Shown here in pieces: positions 1 through 8,215 of a stretch of 16,658 nucleotides of DNA. Position 1 is the stretch's first letter. Every line of letters begins with the position of its first letter. The notes beneath the pieces are model-generated. The model searched no databases, was not told the origin of the DNA, and saw only the letters and a list, made by a program, of their open reading frames with translations. The position numbers and the translations under genes are program-made. Origin of the DNA: Tannerella sp. (GTDB taxonomy: Bacteria > Bacteroidota > Bacteroidia > Bacteroidales > Tannerellaceae). The stretch is from positions 1-16,658 of the forward strand of contig JAITBC010000299.1 of the NCBI GenBank assembly GCA_031283785.1, read 5' to 3'.

Positions 1-417
1 GTAGGTGTTGATATAACCGTCGGGCTGCTGTGCGGCGGCGAACTTGTCGATCCATTCGTCGGCTTTCCGTTCCAGTTCGGCGTCGGGATTATTTTTCAGT
101 GTGTAGGCGATGCCTTCGAGCGCCTTGTACACATCCGAATCGTCGAAAAAGATGCCCGAATGTTCACCTTCGCCTTTTGCGGCATTCTCGAAATTCCGGA
201 TTCGTCCGGTCTGGTTTTCAATCTGGTCGATACAAACAGCCAGCGTAGTCGTCGCATGGCTATGGAGACGCGGCGCCCAGAACCGGTCGGTAATCTTCAC
301 GTGCGAAAAATCTACCGGAGTAATCATTTTGAAAGACTGCCGGCCGGCCTTTCCCGTTTTTCCACAGCCGGACAGTACGGTGCAGAAGAATATTAACAGT
401 GCAATAATCCGTTTCAT
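1..417 (-). CDS. GH127-type beta-L-arabinofuranosidase, N-terminal part (runs off left edge)
   Basis: The first 139 codons of a larger gene on the minus strand, open to base 1. The N-terminus is a lipoprotein signal peptide (basic MKR, hydrophobic stretch, lipobox LSGC with Cys18), so the enzyme is probably anchored in the outer membrane or faces the periplasm. After residue 36 it matches the start of the GH127/DUF1680 family: VKITDRFWAPRL (40-51), GRIRNFENA (71-79), FDDSDVYKALEG (91-102) and AAAQQPDGYINTY (127-139). Family members remove beta-L-arabinofuranose from plant glycans and glycoproteins and are usually 600-800 aa; the zinc-site and catalytic residues lie beyond the window. An in-frame ATG five codons upstream (432) is an alternative start; I chose 417 because it gives the more compact signal peptide. 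It starts about 20-35 bp after the truncated phosphoesterase stop, so the two may be co-transcribed. Motif recognition only, without an alignment. Confidence 0.85.
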   Translation of the reverse strand, partial: MKRIIALLIFFCTVLSGCGKTGKAGRQSFKMITPVDFSHVKITDRFWAPRLHSHATTTLAVCIDQIENQTGRIRNFENAAKGEGEHSGIFFDDSDVYKALEGIAYTLKNNPDAELERKADEWIDKFAAAQQPDGYINTY

Positions 418-452
418 ATGTATTGTTTTCATAACCCGTCCAAATAATGTTG

Positions 453-1118
453 TTATACGTTTTTTTTCATCAGTTTGCCGTCTTGTAAATCAGTTATCGG
501 GTATTCCGGGATGGGAATATGGAAAAACGCAAGTGCCGGCAATGGCTCGCCATTATTCCGCTCCGTTATGAGGCGGCTTTGGTCTTGATACCATTCTACC
601 TGGTCAAACGTTATATCGTCATGTGCATCAAGACAATACAACACAGCCCCCGTTTTTTCGGAATCAGAGGCCTGTATGTTAAGCACATAGTTCCCGTTGC
701 CATAAATATCTTCAGGGCCGTTTTCCGTAAGGCTGTAAGGCAATTTCGACGCCACTTCAATATTTTGGGCGTAAGTCGGTCCGTACCGGTTGTCATGATT
801 ACCGCGCACGGCCGCCCATAGAATTTTAACTTCCGCAAACACGTTGCCCAGATTATGCCATGCCTCTTCCGGCTTTAACCGAATCACATCGCCTGTGAAA
901 ATCACAAAGTCCGGCCGTTCCATCGCAATCACACGCCTGATAAGCTTCATCACGCTGTCGGTCTGGAAACAGTTGCCGCGAATATGGGTATCGGTAAACT
1001 GTACAGTCCTGAACTTGCCGTTTTCACCGAACTTCAACACCGGCCTGTTCGCCGGCTGTGCTACGATCATTGCAGTAACGATCCATGCAAGAAATAAAAT
1101 AGCTGTTATTTTTCTCAT
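453..1118 (-). CDS. Calcineurin-like metallophosphoesterase, C-terminally truncated
   Basis: A secreted metallophosphoesterase of 221 aa. A signal peptide (residues 1-20, ending MIVAQ) is followed by the family metal-binding blocks in order: FTDTHIRGN (41-49, Asp43 and His45), FTGDV (74-78, Asp77), RGNHDN (105-110, Asn107 and His108) and FFHIPIPEY (198-206, His200). Secreted Bacteroidetes homologues are usually around 330 aa and carry a final GHDH-type metal-binding block, which is absent here. After PEY the protein runs only 15 more residues to a stop beside an A8 run (460-467 on the plus strand), and the GH127 gene begins about 20-35 bp further on. The missing part therefore cannot be recovered by a simple frameshift; it appears deleted. 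Without the last histidine pair the active site should be incomplete, so this is probably a non-functional gene, although the remaining frame is intact. Its substrate cannot be told. Confidence 0.8.
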   Translation of the reverse strand: MRKITAILFLAWIVTAMIVAQPANRPVLKFGENGKFRTVQFTDTHIRGNCFQTDSVMKLIRRVIAMERPDFVIFTGDVIRLKPEEAWHNLGNVFAEVKILWAAVRGNHDNRYGPTYAQNIEVASKLPYSLTENGPEDIYGNGNYVLNIQASDSEKTGAVLYCLDAHDDITFDQVEWYQDQSRLITERNNGEPLPALAFFHIPIPEYPITDLQDGKLMKKNV

Positions 1119-1147
1119 ACTGTTGTATTACGTAATTTTTTCCCGGA

Positions 1148-1155
1148 CGAAAATA
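1148..1155 (-). promoter_or_regulatory. Possible Bacteroidetes -7 box before the phosphoesterase gene
   Basis: On the minus strand the sequence reads TATTTTCG, close to the Bacteroidetes -7 consensus TAnnTTTG, and lies 30 bp before the ATG at 1118 in an A/T-rich 174-bp gap. No convincing -33 TTTG is seen at the usual distance, so this is tentative. If real, it would drive the phosphoesterase and GH127 genes separately from the upstream GH28-like gene. Confidence 0.3.
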
Positions 1156-1292
1156 CAAAAAAAAATCGAATATGATACCTTTCCTCGGTAAAAAACTTTT
1201 TTTACATTGCATACGCTTTGATATTGCACGGTTTTCATCATGATTTTGTATCAATTTTTTTCTAAAACCGGTTCGTCGGCGATATTGTAACC

Positions 1293-2765
1293 CTACTTGA
1301 AAGAAATATTTTCCACAAATTCGTTCATTTTGACAACCTCGCGCGTCAACGGCTTGCCGTAGCGCGTCACATTATCAAACATCACCGTATTAATCGTATG
1401 TTCTTTGTCATACCCCTGAAGTTCCACCGTCATCGGCTCGCCGACAGCATGAATATTCCTGAAGGTGACGTCGTTGATGTAACCCCGTTCCCCATCACGT
1501 GAATAATAGCCTTTGCCGAGCCAGAGCGAGATGAGACGCACGGACTGCTCAATCCGTATGTTTTCAAAACGTATCCTGCTGATCACAGCCTTGTCGGAAT
1601 GAAAGATACGCAGCGTCCACTCGCGGCCTACATCGTGTATCACATCACAATCCTCAAAAACCACCCCGTTAACGTCCTGCCGCAATTCGGCGCCCAGGCT
1701 CAGCGCGTGCGCACACTGATTCCACAGCACGCATCCGTGCACGTGAATATCACCGGCAGGCGGCATACCGGTCTGTGTCTTGACGACCACCAGGTCGTCG
1801 TGGGTACGAAGGAAGCAGTCGGCCACCTCCACCCTCGTACTGCCGCAGATATCAATCCCATCCGAATTAGCGCGATAGCCTATCAGTTTGAGATTTTTGA
1901 CCGTTACGCTGTCGGCGCCGTAAATGGGAACTGTCCAGCTGGGCGAATCACGGATAATTATACCCTCCAAACGGATGTTTTCGCTGCCCTGAGAAGTGAC
2001 AATCATCTCACGGGCATGTGTCGTACAGCCAGTAGCATCGAGGATACCCCGTCCGCAGACGCGGATATTTTTCCCTTTCAGCCTGATAGCCGGCGCATAG
2101 TTTTTCAACCCCGAATAACCTGATACGGAGAACGGTTCTTCAGAGTCAATCTCAACTCTTACAATTGCGCCGGGACTGATGTAGAGCGTTTGATTGTCCT
2201 TCAGTTCCAGATGCGTAATCCGGTGTATGCCCGGCTCGAAAAAAAACACATCCGGCGAGTTCCTGTCCGGAATGTCCACATCCGGGGCGTCGGCAAAGAG
2301 ATGCAGCGAATGGAAGATATCCTCGTTTACCTCCACTGTCAGATAACGCGGGCGATCCATCGTAAACGTGGCCGTGCGGCCGCTTACACGCGCACTTATG
2401 CCTTCGGCAGAAGGCAACACTTTCACCGAATGAATATCCTCCTTGTATGTCACTTTAACTTCTACCCTGCCTTCCATTTCAAAACAGGCAAAAGAAGCCA
2501 TGTCATAATACAGTGCGGAATTGGCCTTGTCGTCCATGGCCTTGTCGCGCAATTCTCTTTCTACCGGAGCTACCCGTGCCTCATACACCGGCGCCTGCCT
2601 GCCGTTCACCGTCACCTCAAAGTCCCGGCTGAGCGTCTCTCCTTCGGGCGCCGGCGCAATCCATGCCTTGCTGCCTTCCCCCGTACAGGACAGGAACAGC
2701 AGGCCTGTCGCAAGTCCCGCAATCCATTTTTTCTTCATAATAATTTTCATTTTTAATTTATTCAT
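1293..2765 (-). CDS. GH28-like right-handed beta-helix glycoside hydrolase, lipoprotein
   Basis: A 490-aa predicted lipoprotein. The lipobox is FLSC with Cys27 if translation begins at the first ATG. Starting at the third Met (residue 10, base 2738) gives a cleaner 18-residue signal peptide and may be the true start. Residues about 40-160 look like an N-terminal beta-sandwich domain. Residues 165-480 are a parallel beta-helix with repeated short strands, seen in segments such as LKDNQTLYISPGA and GKNIRVCGRGILDATG. GH28-like signatures are NSDGID (300-305, matching the polygalacturonase NTDG block), THDDLVVVK (321-329, a DD pair at 323-324) and HALSLGAE (353-360, where the family has GHG). This fits hydrolysis of a uronic-acid-rich or pectic polysaccharide. 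The diverged third motif means the exact family (GH28, or another beta-helix family such as GH49) and substrate remain open. The neighbouring GH127 gene supports plant-glycan use. Confidence 0.75.
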   Translation of the reverse strand: MNKLKMKIIMKKKWIAGLATGLLFLSCTGEGSKAWIAPAPEGETLSRDFEVTVNGRQAPVYEARVAPVERELRDKAMDDKANSALYYDMASFACFEMEGRVEVKVTYKEDIHSVKVLPSAEGISARVSGRTATFTMDRPRYLTVEVNEDIFHSLHLFADAPDVDIPDRNSPDVFFFEPGIHRITHLELKDNQTLYISPGAIVRVEIDSEEPFSVSGYSGLKNYAPAIRLKGKNIRVCGRGILDATGCTTHAREMIVTSQGSENIRLEGIIIRDSPSWTVPIYGADSVTVKNLKLIGYRANSDGIDICGSTRVEVADCFLRTHDDLVVVKTQTGMPPAGDIHVHGCVLWNQCAHALSLGAELRQDVNGVVFEDCDVIHDVGREWTLRIFHSDKAVISRIRFENIRIEQSVRLISLWLGKGYYSRDGERGYINDVTFRNIHAVGEPMTVELQGYDKEHTINTVMFDNVTRYGKPLTREVVKMNEFVENISFK

Positions 2766-2862
2766 ACTTCAAACTCGCAAGCAATATTCATTTAAAAAGA
2801 AACTCCGCCGACCTTCGACATATACGGAAAAAGCCCATCCGCTGTACTGCGTATTTTCGCTA

Positions 2863-2870
2863 CAAACTTA
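2863..2870 (-). promoter_or_regulatory. Bacteroidetes -7 box for the GH28-like gene
   Basis: The minus strand reads TAAGTTTG, an exact match to the TAnnTTTG -7 consensus of the Bacteroidetes primary sigma factor. It lies 97 bp before the first ATG of the GH28-like gene, leaving a leader of roughly 90 nt. The -33 region is not clearly TTTG. The position at the start of the minus-strand block supports a real promoter. Confidence 0.5.
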
Positions 2871-2897
2871 GATAAAAATACGTGATTTATAAGCGAG

Positions 2898-3134
2898 TTG
2901 CATAAAAAAATACCTTTCGTTTGTCGAGAACACAAGACCATCCATCGAATCAAAGACGTGTCACTTCGCCGGTATGAACGTCGTTATTCAGCTTTGAACA
3001 AACGGATCGTCCATGCAGAACAATGTATGGATATGCAACTGCAACGCTGCAATATCCGCTTGAGCAACTATATCTCAGACACATGTTCGCAAGCCATGCG
3101 CAAAGTGATCAAGTTCATTATAGAGGGAAATAAT
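2898..3134 (+). pseudogene. Probable decayed fragment of an IS110-type transposase
   Basis: An open frame of about 79 codons beginning at TTG, without a plausible ribosome site, in the 495-bp gap between the GH28-like and GH92 genes. The translated SLRRYERRYSAL, QCMDMQLQRCNIRLSNYIS and AMRKVIKFIIEG resemble the middle of Bacteroidetes IS110-family transposases: an LRxYxRxR block, then a helical stretch with MQKALxxMNxxLxxVISD, then KIIxAIxxGE. The N-terminal DEDD catalytic part and the C-terminal serine-containing part are missing, and the match stops where the GH92 promoter begins. I read it as a relic of a past insertion. The similarity is from memory and the protein is diverged, so identity is moderate at best. 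The rest of the gap contains the two divergent promoters and nothing else I can support. Confidence 0.45.
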
Positions 3135-3140
3135 TTTGCT

Positions 3141-3176
3141 TTTTCGATATTTTTCTGCCGTTTTTCTTTATCTTTG
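3141..3176 (+). promoter_or_regulatory. Bacteroidetes promoter for the GH92 gene
   Basis: TATCTTTG at 3169-3176, followed by CACC, is an exact TAnnTTTG -7 box. A weak -33-like TTTTCG lies at 3141-3146, 22 bp upstream. Transcription would start near 3182-3185, giving a leader of about 75-80 nt before the ATG at 3261. It directly abuts the transposase relic, so the insertion or its decay may have shaped the upstream region. Confidence 0.6.
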
Positions 3177-3260
3177 CACCTTGGCAATCGGGACAATGGA
3201 GTATGATGGTTATTTTCATTTTGCAAATATACGACTTTTCTTCCTGATTACCATTTTTTT

Positions 3261-5579
3261 ATGACAGCATACTTTTTACATCACTACCGATTTTTTTTTC
3301 TTTTATGTTTATGTCTGCCGGCATATGCCTGCGATGACAACAGGCAGGCAACGCAGCGACAGCGTATTTCCGATTATGTTGACCCTTTTATCGGGGCTAC
3401 CACAGTGGGGTTCGAAGCGGGAAAAACTTTTCCCGGGGCGGCGTCTCCATTCGGAATGGTACAGGTAAGTCCCAACACGATTACCGGCGGCGATAACGGT
3501 AACGGTTACAGTTACGAACATACCACCATTGAGGGTTTTGCGATGACGCAAATGAGCGGCGTCGGCTGGTATGGCGACTTGGGCAATTTTCTGACCATGC
3601 CCACTACCGGTGAGCTCAGAGTCGTTGCCGGAGAATCCGAACAGCCCGAAGACGGCTACCGTTCGCGGTATGACAAAGCGACCGAAACGGCTAAGCCCGG
3701 ATATTATTCCGTGCATCTGACCGATTATGACATTCGGGTAGAGACTGTCGCCGCTCCCCATGCCGGTATGCTGCGGTTCACTTATCCCGAAAGTAAAACG
3801 TCGCGGATACAGATCGACCTTGCACGCAGGGTGGCGGGCGCTTCGGCCCGGCAAACAGTGCGAATCGTCGATGATCATACCATTGCCGGACGTATGGAAT
3901 GTACGCCCAACGAAGGCGGATGGGGCAACGGCGGAGGGAAAGCGTTATATACGGTATATTATTACGCACAATTCTCGCAGTCGCTGAAAAACACGGGCGT
4001 ATGGAGCGCCGATATTCCCGAAGGTCGGACACGGCGATTGGACGACGTGGCAAGCGACGCCTTCCGTCAAATTGTTGCAGGCGCAAAAATCCATCGCAAC
4101 GTCAAGGAGCACGAAGGGAAACAGCTCGGCTTTTTCATCGAATTTGAGACTTCTGCAGGCGAACAGGTGTTGATGAAAACCGGTATTTCGTTTGTCAGCG
4201 AAGAAGGGGCACGCAAAAATCTCGAAGCGGATATTCCTCACTGGGATTTCGACAAGGTATGCGAACAAACCCGTGCGCTTTGGGACAGGGAATTGGGACG
4301 GATTACCGTCGCCGGAGGAACGGAGGCTCAAAAGACAATCTTCTACACTGCTCTCTATCACACAATGATTGATCCGCGCATTTTCAGCGACGTGGATGGG
4401 AAATACGCAGGCGGAGACCGCCAAATTCATACCGCCGGTTCGTTTCGCAAACGGACGATTTTCAGCGGATGGGACGTCTTCCGAAGCCAAATGCCTCTGC
4501 TGACAATCATCTCACCCGACGTGGTGAACGATCTGATTAACTCGCTCGTTACGCTTGCCGGCGAAAGCGGCGAAGGATATCTCGAACGTTGGGAATTTCT
4601 TAACGCATACAGCGGTTGTATGGTGGGAAATCCTGCCATATCCGTTATAGCCGACGCTTATGCAAAAGGTATTCGAGGGTTCGACGCCGAACTCGCATGG
4701 AAATATGCCGTAGCGACAGGCAAACGCTTCGGCAACGAAACGAAAGGTCATTCGGGAAGCATCTCAAATACGCTCGAACATGCCTACACCGAATGGTGCA
4801 CGGCAGAATTGGCGCGTATGCTGGGCAAAACGTCCGAACAGGAAAAATATCTCAAACTCTCTCAATCGTACCGTAATATATGGGACAAAGACGAAATACA
4901 CTGGTTCCGTCCGCGACAGGACGACGGTTCATTTGCTCCCCTGCCTTCCAAAGGACGCCTGCAACATGATTACGGAAGCGTCGAGTCAAATCCCTACCAA
5001 CAGGGATGGTTCGTTCCCCACGATGTTGACGGGATGGCGGAACTGATGGGCGGACGCGAAGCTGCTATCGCCGACCTGGACAGTATGTTTACAAATACTC
5101 CCGCCGATTTCCGCTGGAACGATTACTACAACCACAGCAACGAACCGGTGCATCATATTCCTTTTCTGTACAATCGTCTCGGCGAACCGTGGAAAACGCA
5201 GCGATGGTCGCGCTTCATCTGTGAAAATGCCTATAAAACAGGAGTAAACGGTCTGATAGGCAATGAAGATGTCGGGCAAATGTCGGCATGGTATGTGCTG
5301 GCTGCGAGCGGGATTCATCCGGTATGTCCGGGCGAGACGCGTTTTGAGCTGACTTCACCGCTGTTCGACAAAATTGTATGGAATCTTCCCAACGGAAAAA
5401 CGTTCACGGTAAATGTGTCCGGCAATTCCCGGGAAAACGTGTATATACAGTCGGCGACACTGAACGGTCAAACATACAACCGTTGCTGCATCGACTATGC
5501 CGATATCGTGAACGGAGGTATTCTGGAACTTGTCATGGACGACAGCCCGAACGTGAAATGGGGCGCGGGGTTGAATTGA
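3261..5579 (+). CDS. GH92 family alpha-mannosidase (exo-acting, calcium-dependent), exported
   Basis: A 772-aa protein of normal GH92 length. The N-terminus is a hydrophobic export signal (about 1-24) ending PAYAC-DD. The box AYAC is weak, but a lipidated Cys24 followed by acidic residues would fit a surface lipoprotein. The N-terminal beta-sandwich starts with YVDPFIGA (39-46), FPGAASPFGMVQVSP (57-71) and GYSYEHTTIEGFAMTQMSG (82-100). The (alpha/alpha)6 catalytic domain has FSGWDVFRSQMPL (401-413) and VESNPYQQGWFVPHDVDG (574-591), where Glu575 corresponds to the family catalytic acid. It then has NEPVHHIPFLYN (627-638) and GNEDVGQMSAWYV (667-679), with Asp670 the likely base. GH92 enzymes trim terminal alpha-mannose from N-glycans or yeast mannan; linkage preference cannot be told. 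It is the only plus-strand gene here, has its own promoter, and converges on the tip-protein gene with 18 bp between stop codons. Confidence 0.93.
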   Translation: MTAYFLHHYRFFFLLCLCLPAYACDDNRQATQRQRISDYVDPFIGATTVGFEAGKTFPGAASPFGMVQVSPNTITGGDNGNGYSYEHTTIEGFAMTQMSGVGWYGDLGNFLTMPTTGELRVVAGESEQPEDGYRSRYDKATETAKPGYYSVHLTDYDIRVETVAAPHAGMLRFTYPESKTSRIQIDLARRVAGASARQTVRIVDDHTIAGRMECTPNEGGWGNGGGKALYTVYYYAQFSQSLKNTGVWSADIPEGRTRRLDDVASDAFRQIVAGAKIHRNVKEHEGKQLGFFIEFETSAGEQVLMKTGISFVSEEGARKNLEADIPHWDFDKVCEQTRALWDRELGRITVAGGTEAQKTIFYTALYHTMIDPRIFSDVDGKYAGGDRQIHTAGSFRKRTIFSGWDVFRSQMPLLTIISPDVVNDLINSLVTLAGESGEGYLERWEFLNAYSGCMVGNPAISVIADAYAKGIRGFDAELAWKYAVATGKRFGNETKGHSGSISNTLEHAYTEWCTAELARMLGKTSEQEKYLKLSQSYRNIWDKDEIHWFRPRQDDGSFAPLPSKGRLQHDYGSVESNPYQQGWFVPHDVDGMAELMGGREAAIADLDSMFTNTPADFRWNDYYNHSNEPVHHIPFLYNRLGEPWKTQRWSRFICENAYKTGVNGLIGNEDVGQMSAWYVLAASGIHPVCPGETRFELTSPLFDKIVWNLPNGKTFTVNVSGNSRENVYIQSATLNGQTYNRCCIDYADIVNGGILELVMDDSPNVKWGAGLN

Positions 5580-5597
5580 GCGGATACCTGCAAACGG

Positions 5598-8168
5598 TTA
5601 TTTGTTGCGGACGCAACGGGTGTATATGTTCCATGTCTTTTCGGAGACAAAGGTAGGCCCCGCGTTGCTTTTGAGAATAGCACCCCTTCCGCCGACCCCC
5701 TCGGACGTACTGTATGCCGCATAGTATGCCATTGTGGACGAGCTGGATTCCGCCGTCCAGTATCCGTTAGTTATTGATATAAGGCTGCTTTTGCTCCCAA
5801 TGTAGTCTACGTTTGCCATTCCATATTTGTCGTATCCCCCATTACTCCTGAAATATGAGAAGATACTGTGTATTTCCTCCACTGTCGGCAAGCGCCACAG
5901 GTCTTTGTTTGAGGGGTCAAGAGCAGCGCAACTGCGCGGATCTACGGTTGTATTTCGCAGTCCCGCCGGCGGGATGAGGATGCTGTTCGTACCTTCGGGC
6001 ACGTCGGCCAGATTATACCAAGTGGTGGTAGAGGTGATGGGTATGTCGACCGGCCATACCAGCAGGTTGTTGACGACGTATGTAGAAAGGCCGGTTATTT
6101 TTGCATTATATGTTGTCCCCAGTGCATTGCGGAAGACGATAGTTGCTGCAGGCATTGCGGCGCTTGGACTGCTTTGGCGGTTCACGATCCTGAATGATAC
6201 GTCTTCGCCGGCGGAAGTAATATTCAGACCGCCGGTTTTACCGATTAGTTCGGAGCGGTTGGTGATGATATCGTTCTGGTCAATCACATCAATTATTTCC
6301 CACGTCGTATTGGCGCGTACACCGAACTTTTTCTCGCTCCCGTCCATGAGGAAATAGGAAGACACGATGGGAATCAGATTGAAATCGAACTGACGGAGGA
6401 AAAGCGTGCGTGTCACAACCGTACTCCCGCTGATAATAGTGAAATCCAGCTTTGAAGCTCGGTGTATCACCAGATCGCTGCTCGTGTAAGCGGTGGCTGT
6501 GACATTGTATGTCGCCGCACCTCCATTAATTACCTCTTTGTTGCCGGGAAATCCCGAACCGCTGAATGCCACGGATCCAGAAGCACCCTGTCCGGCGGTG
6601 ACGACACTGACGGTCACACTGTTTGCAACCGGCGTCCATTCCACATTGAAGCGTTTCGTACCGCCGGTGAGCGGGAAGGCAAGCTCGGTAATCTCCTGCC
6701 CGTTGTCGTCCGTGATCCGGATACAGGTGAGTTCTTTCTGAACGACCGTCACGCGAAACGACAACTGCCCTGCGCGAATGTAAAGGTAAGCCGTCCGTTC
6801 GCTCCCCGTCGTGTTTTCTTTTGTAAAGAGATAGATGTCTTTCGGCGTATCGGGCGAAGAAAATGCCGATTCGCTTACTGTGAGCCATGCCGCCGTGCCG
6901 GGCATACTGCTATCGTCTGTAATCTTTTCGATTTCCCATCCGCCAGTGACGCTGGTGCGAATCGTCAGCCGGTTGTCGTCCGTTTGCGTCGTTTGCGCAC
7001 TGTTTGTAAATATAAACTCGTTTTTCGATACCTCCAGCGAGTTTTGCCTGTCAACGACAACGTCGCTCATGCCGCTGTCGTTCCATCCGGTAACGGTCGT
7101 TTCCATATCGGAACGTGTTGCATCAAATGCAATTTCGGGCGTGGGGTATCCATCGCCGGTGACGTCTATAACTTTCACCAAATAATGATGATTTCGTAAC
7201 AGAGGCAGGAAAATGTCCGGTTGGTTCTTGTCGGTGAAGTCCACCCTGTAATAACTCGTAGCTCTTCCGCGATAACTTCCTCCGATCACCAGGCAGGTAT
7301 TAAAGGGCATTGCCTGTCCCTTTCCTCCGGCCGGCGTTTCGTAGGCGTAGAAAAGAGTCCTGTTGAATATCAAAGGTGTATTTTCCGGGTAGCGTGCAGT
7401 GGCATAACCGCCCGGCATGGCCGGTTCGCTGGGGAGTACGGCTTTGTTGTCCGGCGGCCAGGTGTTCCTGTCCGGGACGAGCGCTCCCTGCGCACTGTAA
7501 TTGTAGAGCCGTATATCGGTCAGTTTGAAATTCTCATTGTTCGTCCCTGCCGCATCGGGCATCACCTCTACTTCGATCTTGGCAACCATCCGGATCATTT
7601 TGACGGCATTATTACCGGTAAAATCCGTTCTGTTGTCAATGTGCCGGTTGTCCTGCTGTCCCCACATGGGGATAAAAATGTTATCTTTGCCGGGATTTGT
7701 TTCAACAAGCGCGTCGAGTACGCTTTCTTTCGTATCGCCGAAAGCAGCGCCGCTGTTATTGAGTATTTCCTGCGCATTGGCCAATACGACAATATCATAT
7801 ATGCCTGTGGGCAGGTTCACATGGAATGTTTTTTGCGTATTCGAGATAGCGTTGATATTATCTGCCTGTATTCTGTAGCGATATGTCCGGACTCCGTTTA
7901 TTTCTTCAAACAAGAGTAAATGTACCATATCGACAGCTCCTTCGTCGGGGACGCTTTTTGTAGAACGTGTTTGCGTTGGAGACGAATACGGAGACGGAGA
8001 CGGAACTACGATTGAAAAATTCACTTGCGTTTCGTTACCGGTAGAGGGCAGGTTGCTGCTGCTGTCGTCGATAATCTCCTTTTCCAAAACGCAGGCTGTA
8101 CATGCATACAGCAAAAAGCACGGCAGAAAAACAGTCTGCATTATTTTTCGTATATTATATTTTTTCAT
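5598..8168 (-). CDS. Fimbrillin-family tip-like protein with BACON-like stalk and DUF1566/lectin-fold C-terminus
   Basis: An 856-aa predicted lipoprotein (TAC lipobox, probable Cys26), third gene of the fimbrial cluster. Residues about 45-340 are a Mfa/FimA-type pilin domain with LPTGIYDIVVLANAQE (119-134), IPMWG (166-170), AVKMIRMVAKIEVEV (188-202) and LYNYSAQGALVPD (221-233). A Thr-Arg site (67-68) follows a Pro-Ser repeat. Residues about 376-480 and 481-594 are two BACON-like beta-sandwiches; each ends in a family-type strand (FRVTVVQK, TLFLRQ). Residues about 595-695 form another beta domain. Residues about 700-856 match DUF1566/FISUMP modules of C-type-lectin-like fold: SCAALDPSN, LWRLPTVEE (757-765), NGYWTAESSS (801-810) and terminal YTRCVRNK, with Cys747 and Cys852 possibly paired. 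This suits an adhesive pilus tip. It starts 47 bp after the paralogous gene and shares its layout up to residue 594. The ligand is unknown. Confidence 0.85.
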   Translation of the reverse strand: MKKYNIRKIMQTVFLPCFLLYACTACVLEKEIIDDSSSNLPSTGNETQVNFSIVVPSPSPYSSPTQTRSTKSVPDEGAVDMVHLLLFEEINGVRTYRYRIQADNINAISNTQKTFHVNLPTGIYDIVVLANAQEILNNSGAAFGDTKESVLDALVETNPGKDNIFIPMWGQQDNRHIDNRTDFTGNNAVKMIRMVAKIEVEVMPDAAGTNNENFKLTDIRLYNYSAQGALVPDRNTWPPDNKAVLPSEPAMPGGYATARYPENTPLIFNRTLFYAYETPAGGKGQAMPFNTCLVIGGSYRGRATSYYRVDFTDKNQPDIFLPLLRNHHYLVKVIDVTGDGYPTPEIAFDATRSDMETTVTGWNDSGMSDVVVDRQNSLEVSKNEFIFTNSAQTTQTDDNRLTIRTSVTGGWEIEKITDDSSMPGTAAWLTVSESAFSSPDTPKDIYLFTKENTTGSERTAYLYIRAGQLSFRVTVVQKELTCIRITDDNGQEITELAFPLTGGTKRFNVEWTPVANSVTVSVVTAGQGASGSVAFSGSGFPGNKEVINGGAATYNVTATAYTSSDLVIHRASKLDFTIISGSTVVTRTLFLRQFDFNLIPIVSSYFLMDGSEKKFGVRANTTWEIIDVIDQNDIITNRSELIGKTGGLNITSAGEDVSFRIVNRQSSPSAAMPAATIVFRNALGTTYNAKITGLSTYVVNNLLVWPVDIPITSTTTWYNLADVPEGTNSILIPPAGLRNTTVDPRSCAALDPSNKDLWRLPTVEEIHSIFSYFRSNGGYDKYGMANVDYIGSKSSLISITNGYWTAESSSSTMAYYAAYSTSEGVGGRGAILKSNAGPTFVSEKTWNIYTRCVRNK
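7989..8004. repeat. In-frame hexanucleotide repeat (CGGAGA, about 2.7 copies)
   Basis: Tandem CGGAGA units on the plus strand encode the Pro-Ser run PSPSP just before the Thr-Arg site of the tip-like protein. Unit changes would add or remove two residues without shifting the frame. The copy number is low, so slippage may be rare. Confidence 0.6.
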
Positions 8169-8215
8169 TGTTCTTCTTTTTTATAATTGTGTAGTTATGC
8201 GTACAGGGTGTATAA

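Noticed and set aside
30..571. Plus-strand open frames at the left edge
   Set aside because: The minus strand carries an unmistakable GH127 N-terminus with lipobox here, so the plus-strand frames are shadows.
1599..2756. Plus-strand open frames of 174-188 codons opposite the GH28-like gene
   Set aside because: Antisense shadows of a clear beta-helix gene, without start signals or domain character.
6462..7919. Plus-strand open frames of 232-245 codons opposite the 856-aa fimbrial gene
   Set aside because: They are fully antisense to a gene with recognisable pilin and BACON-like domains; their translations look random.
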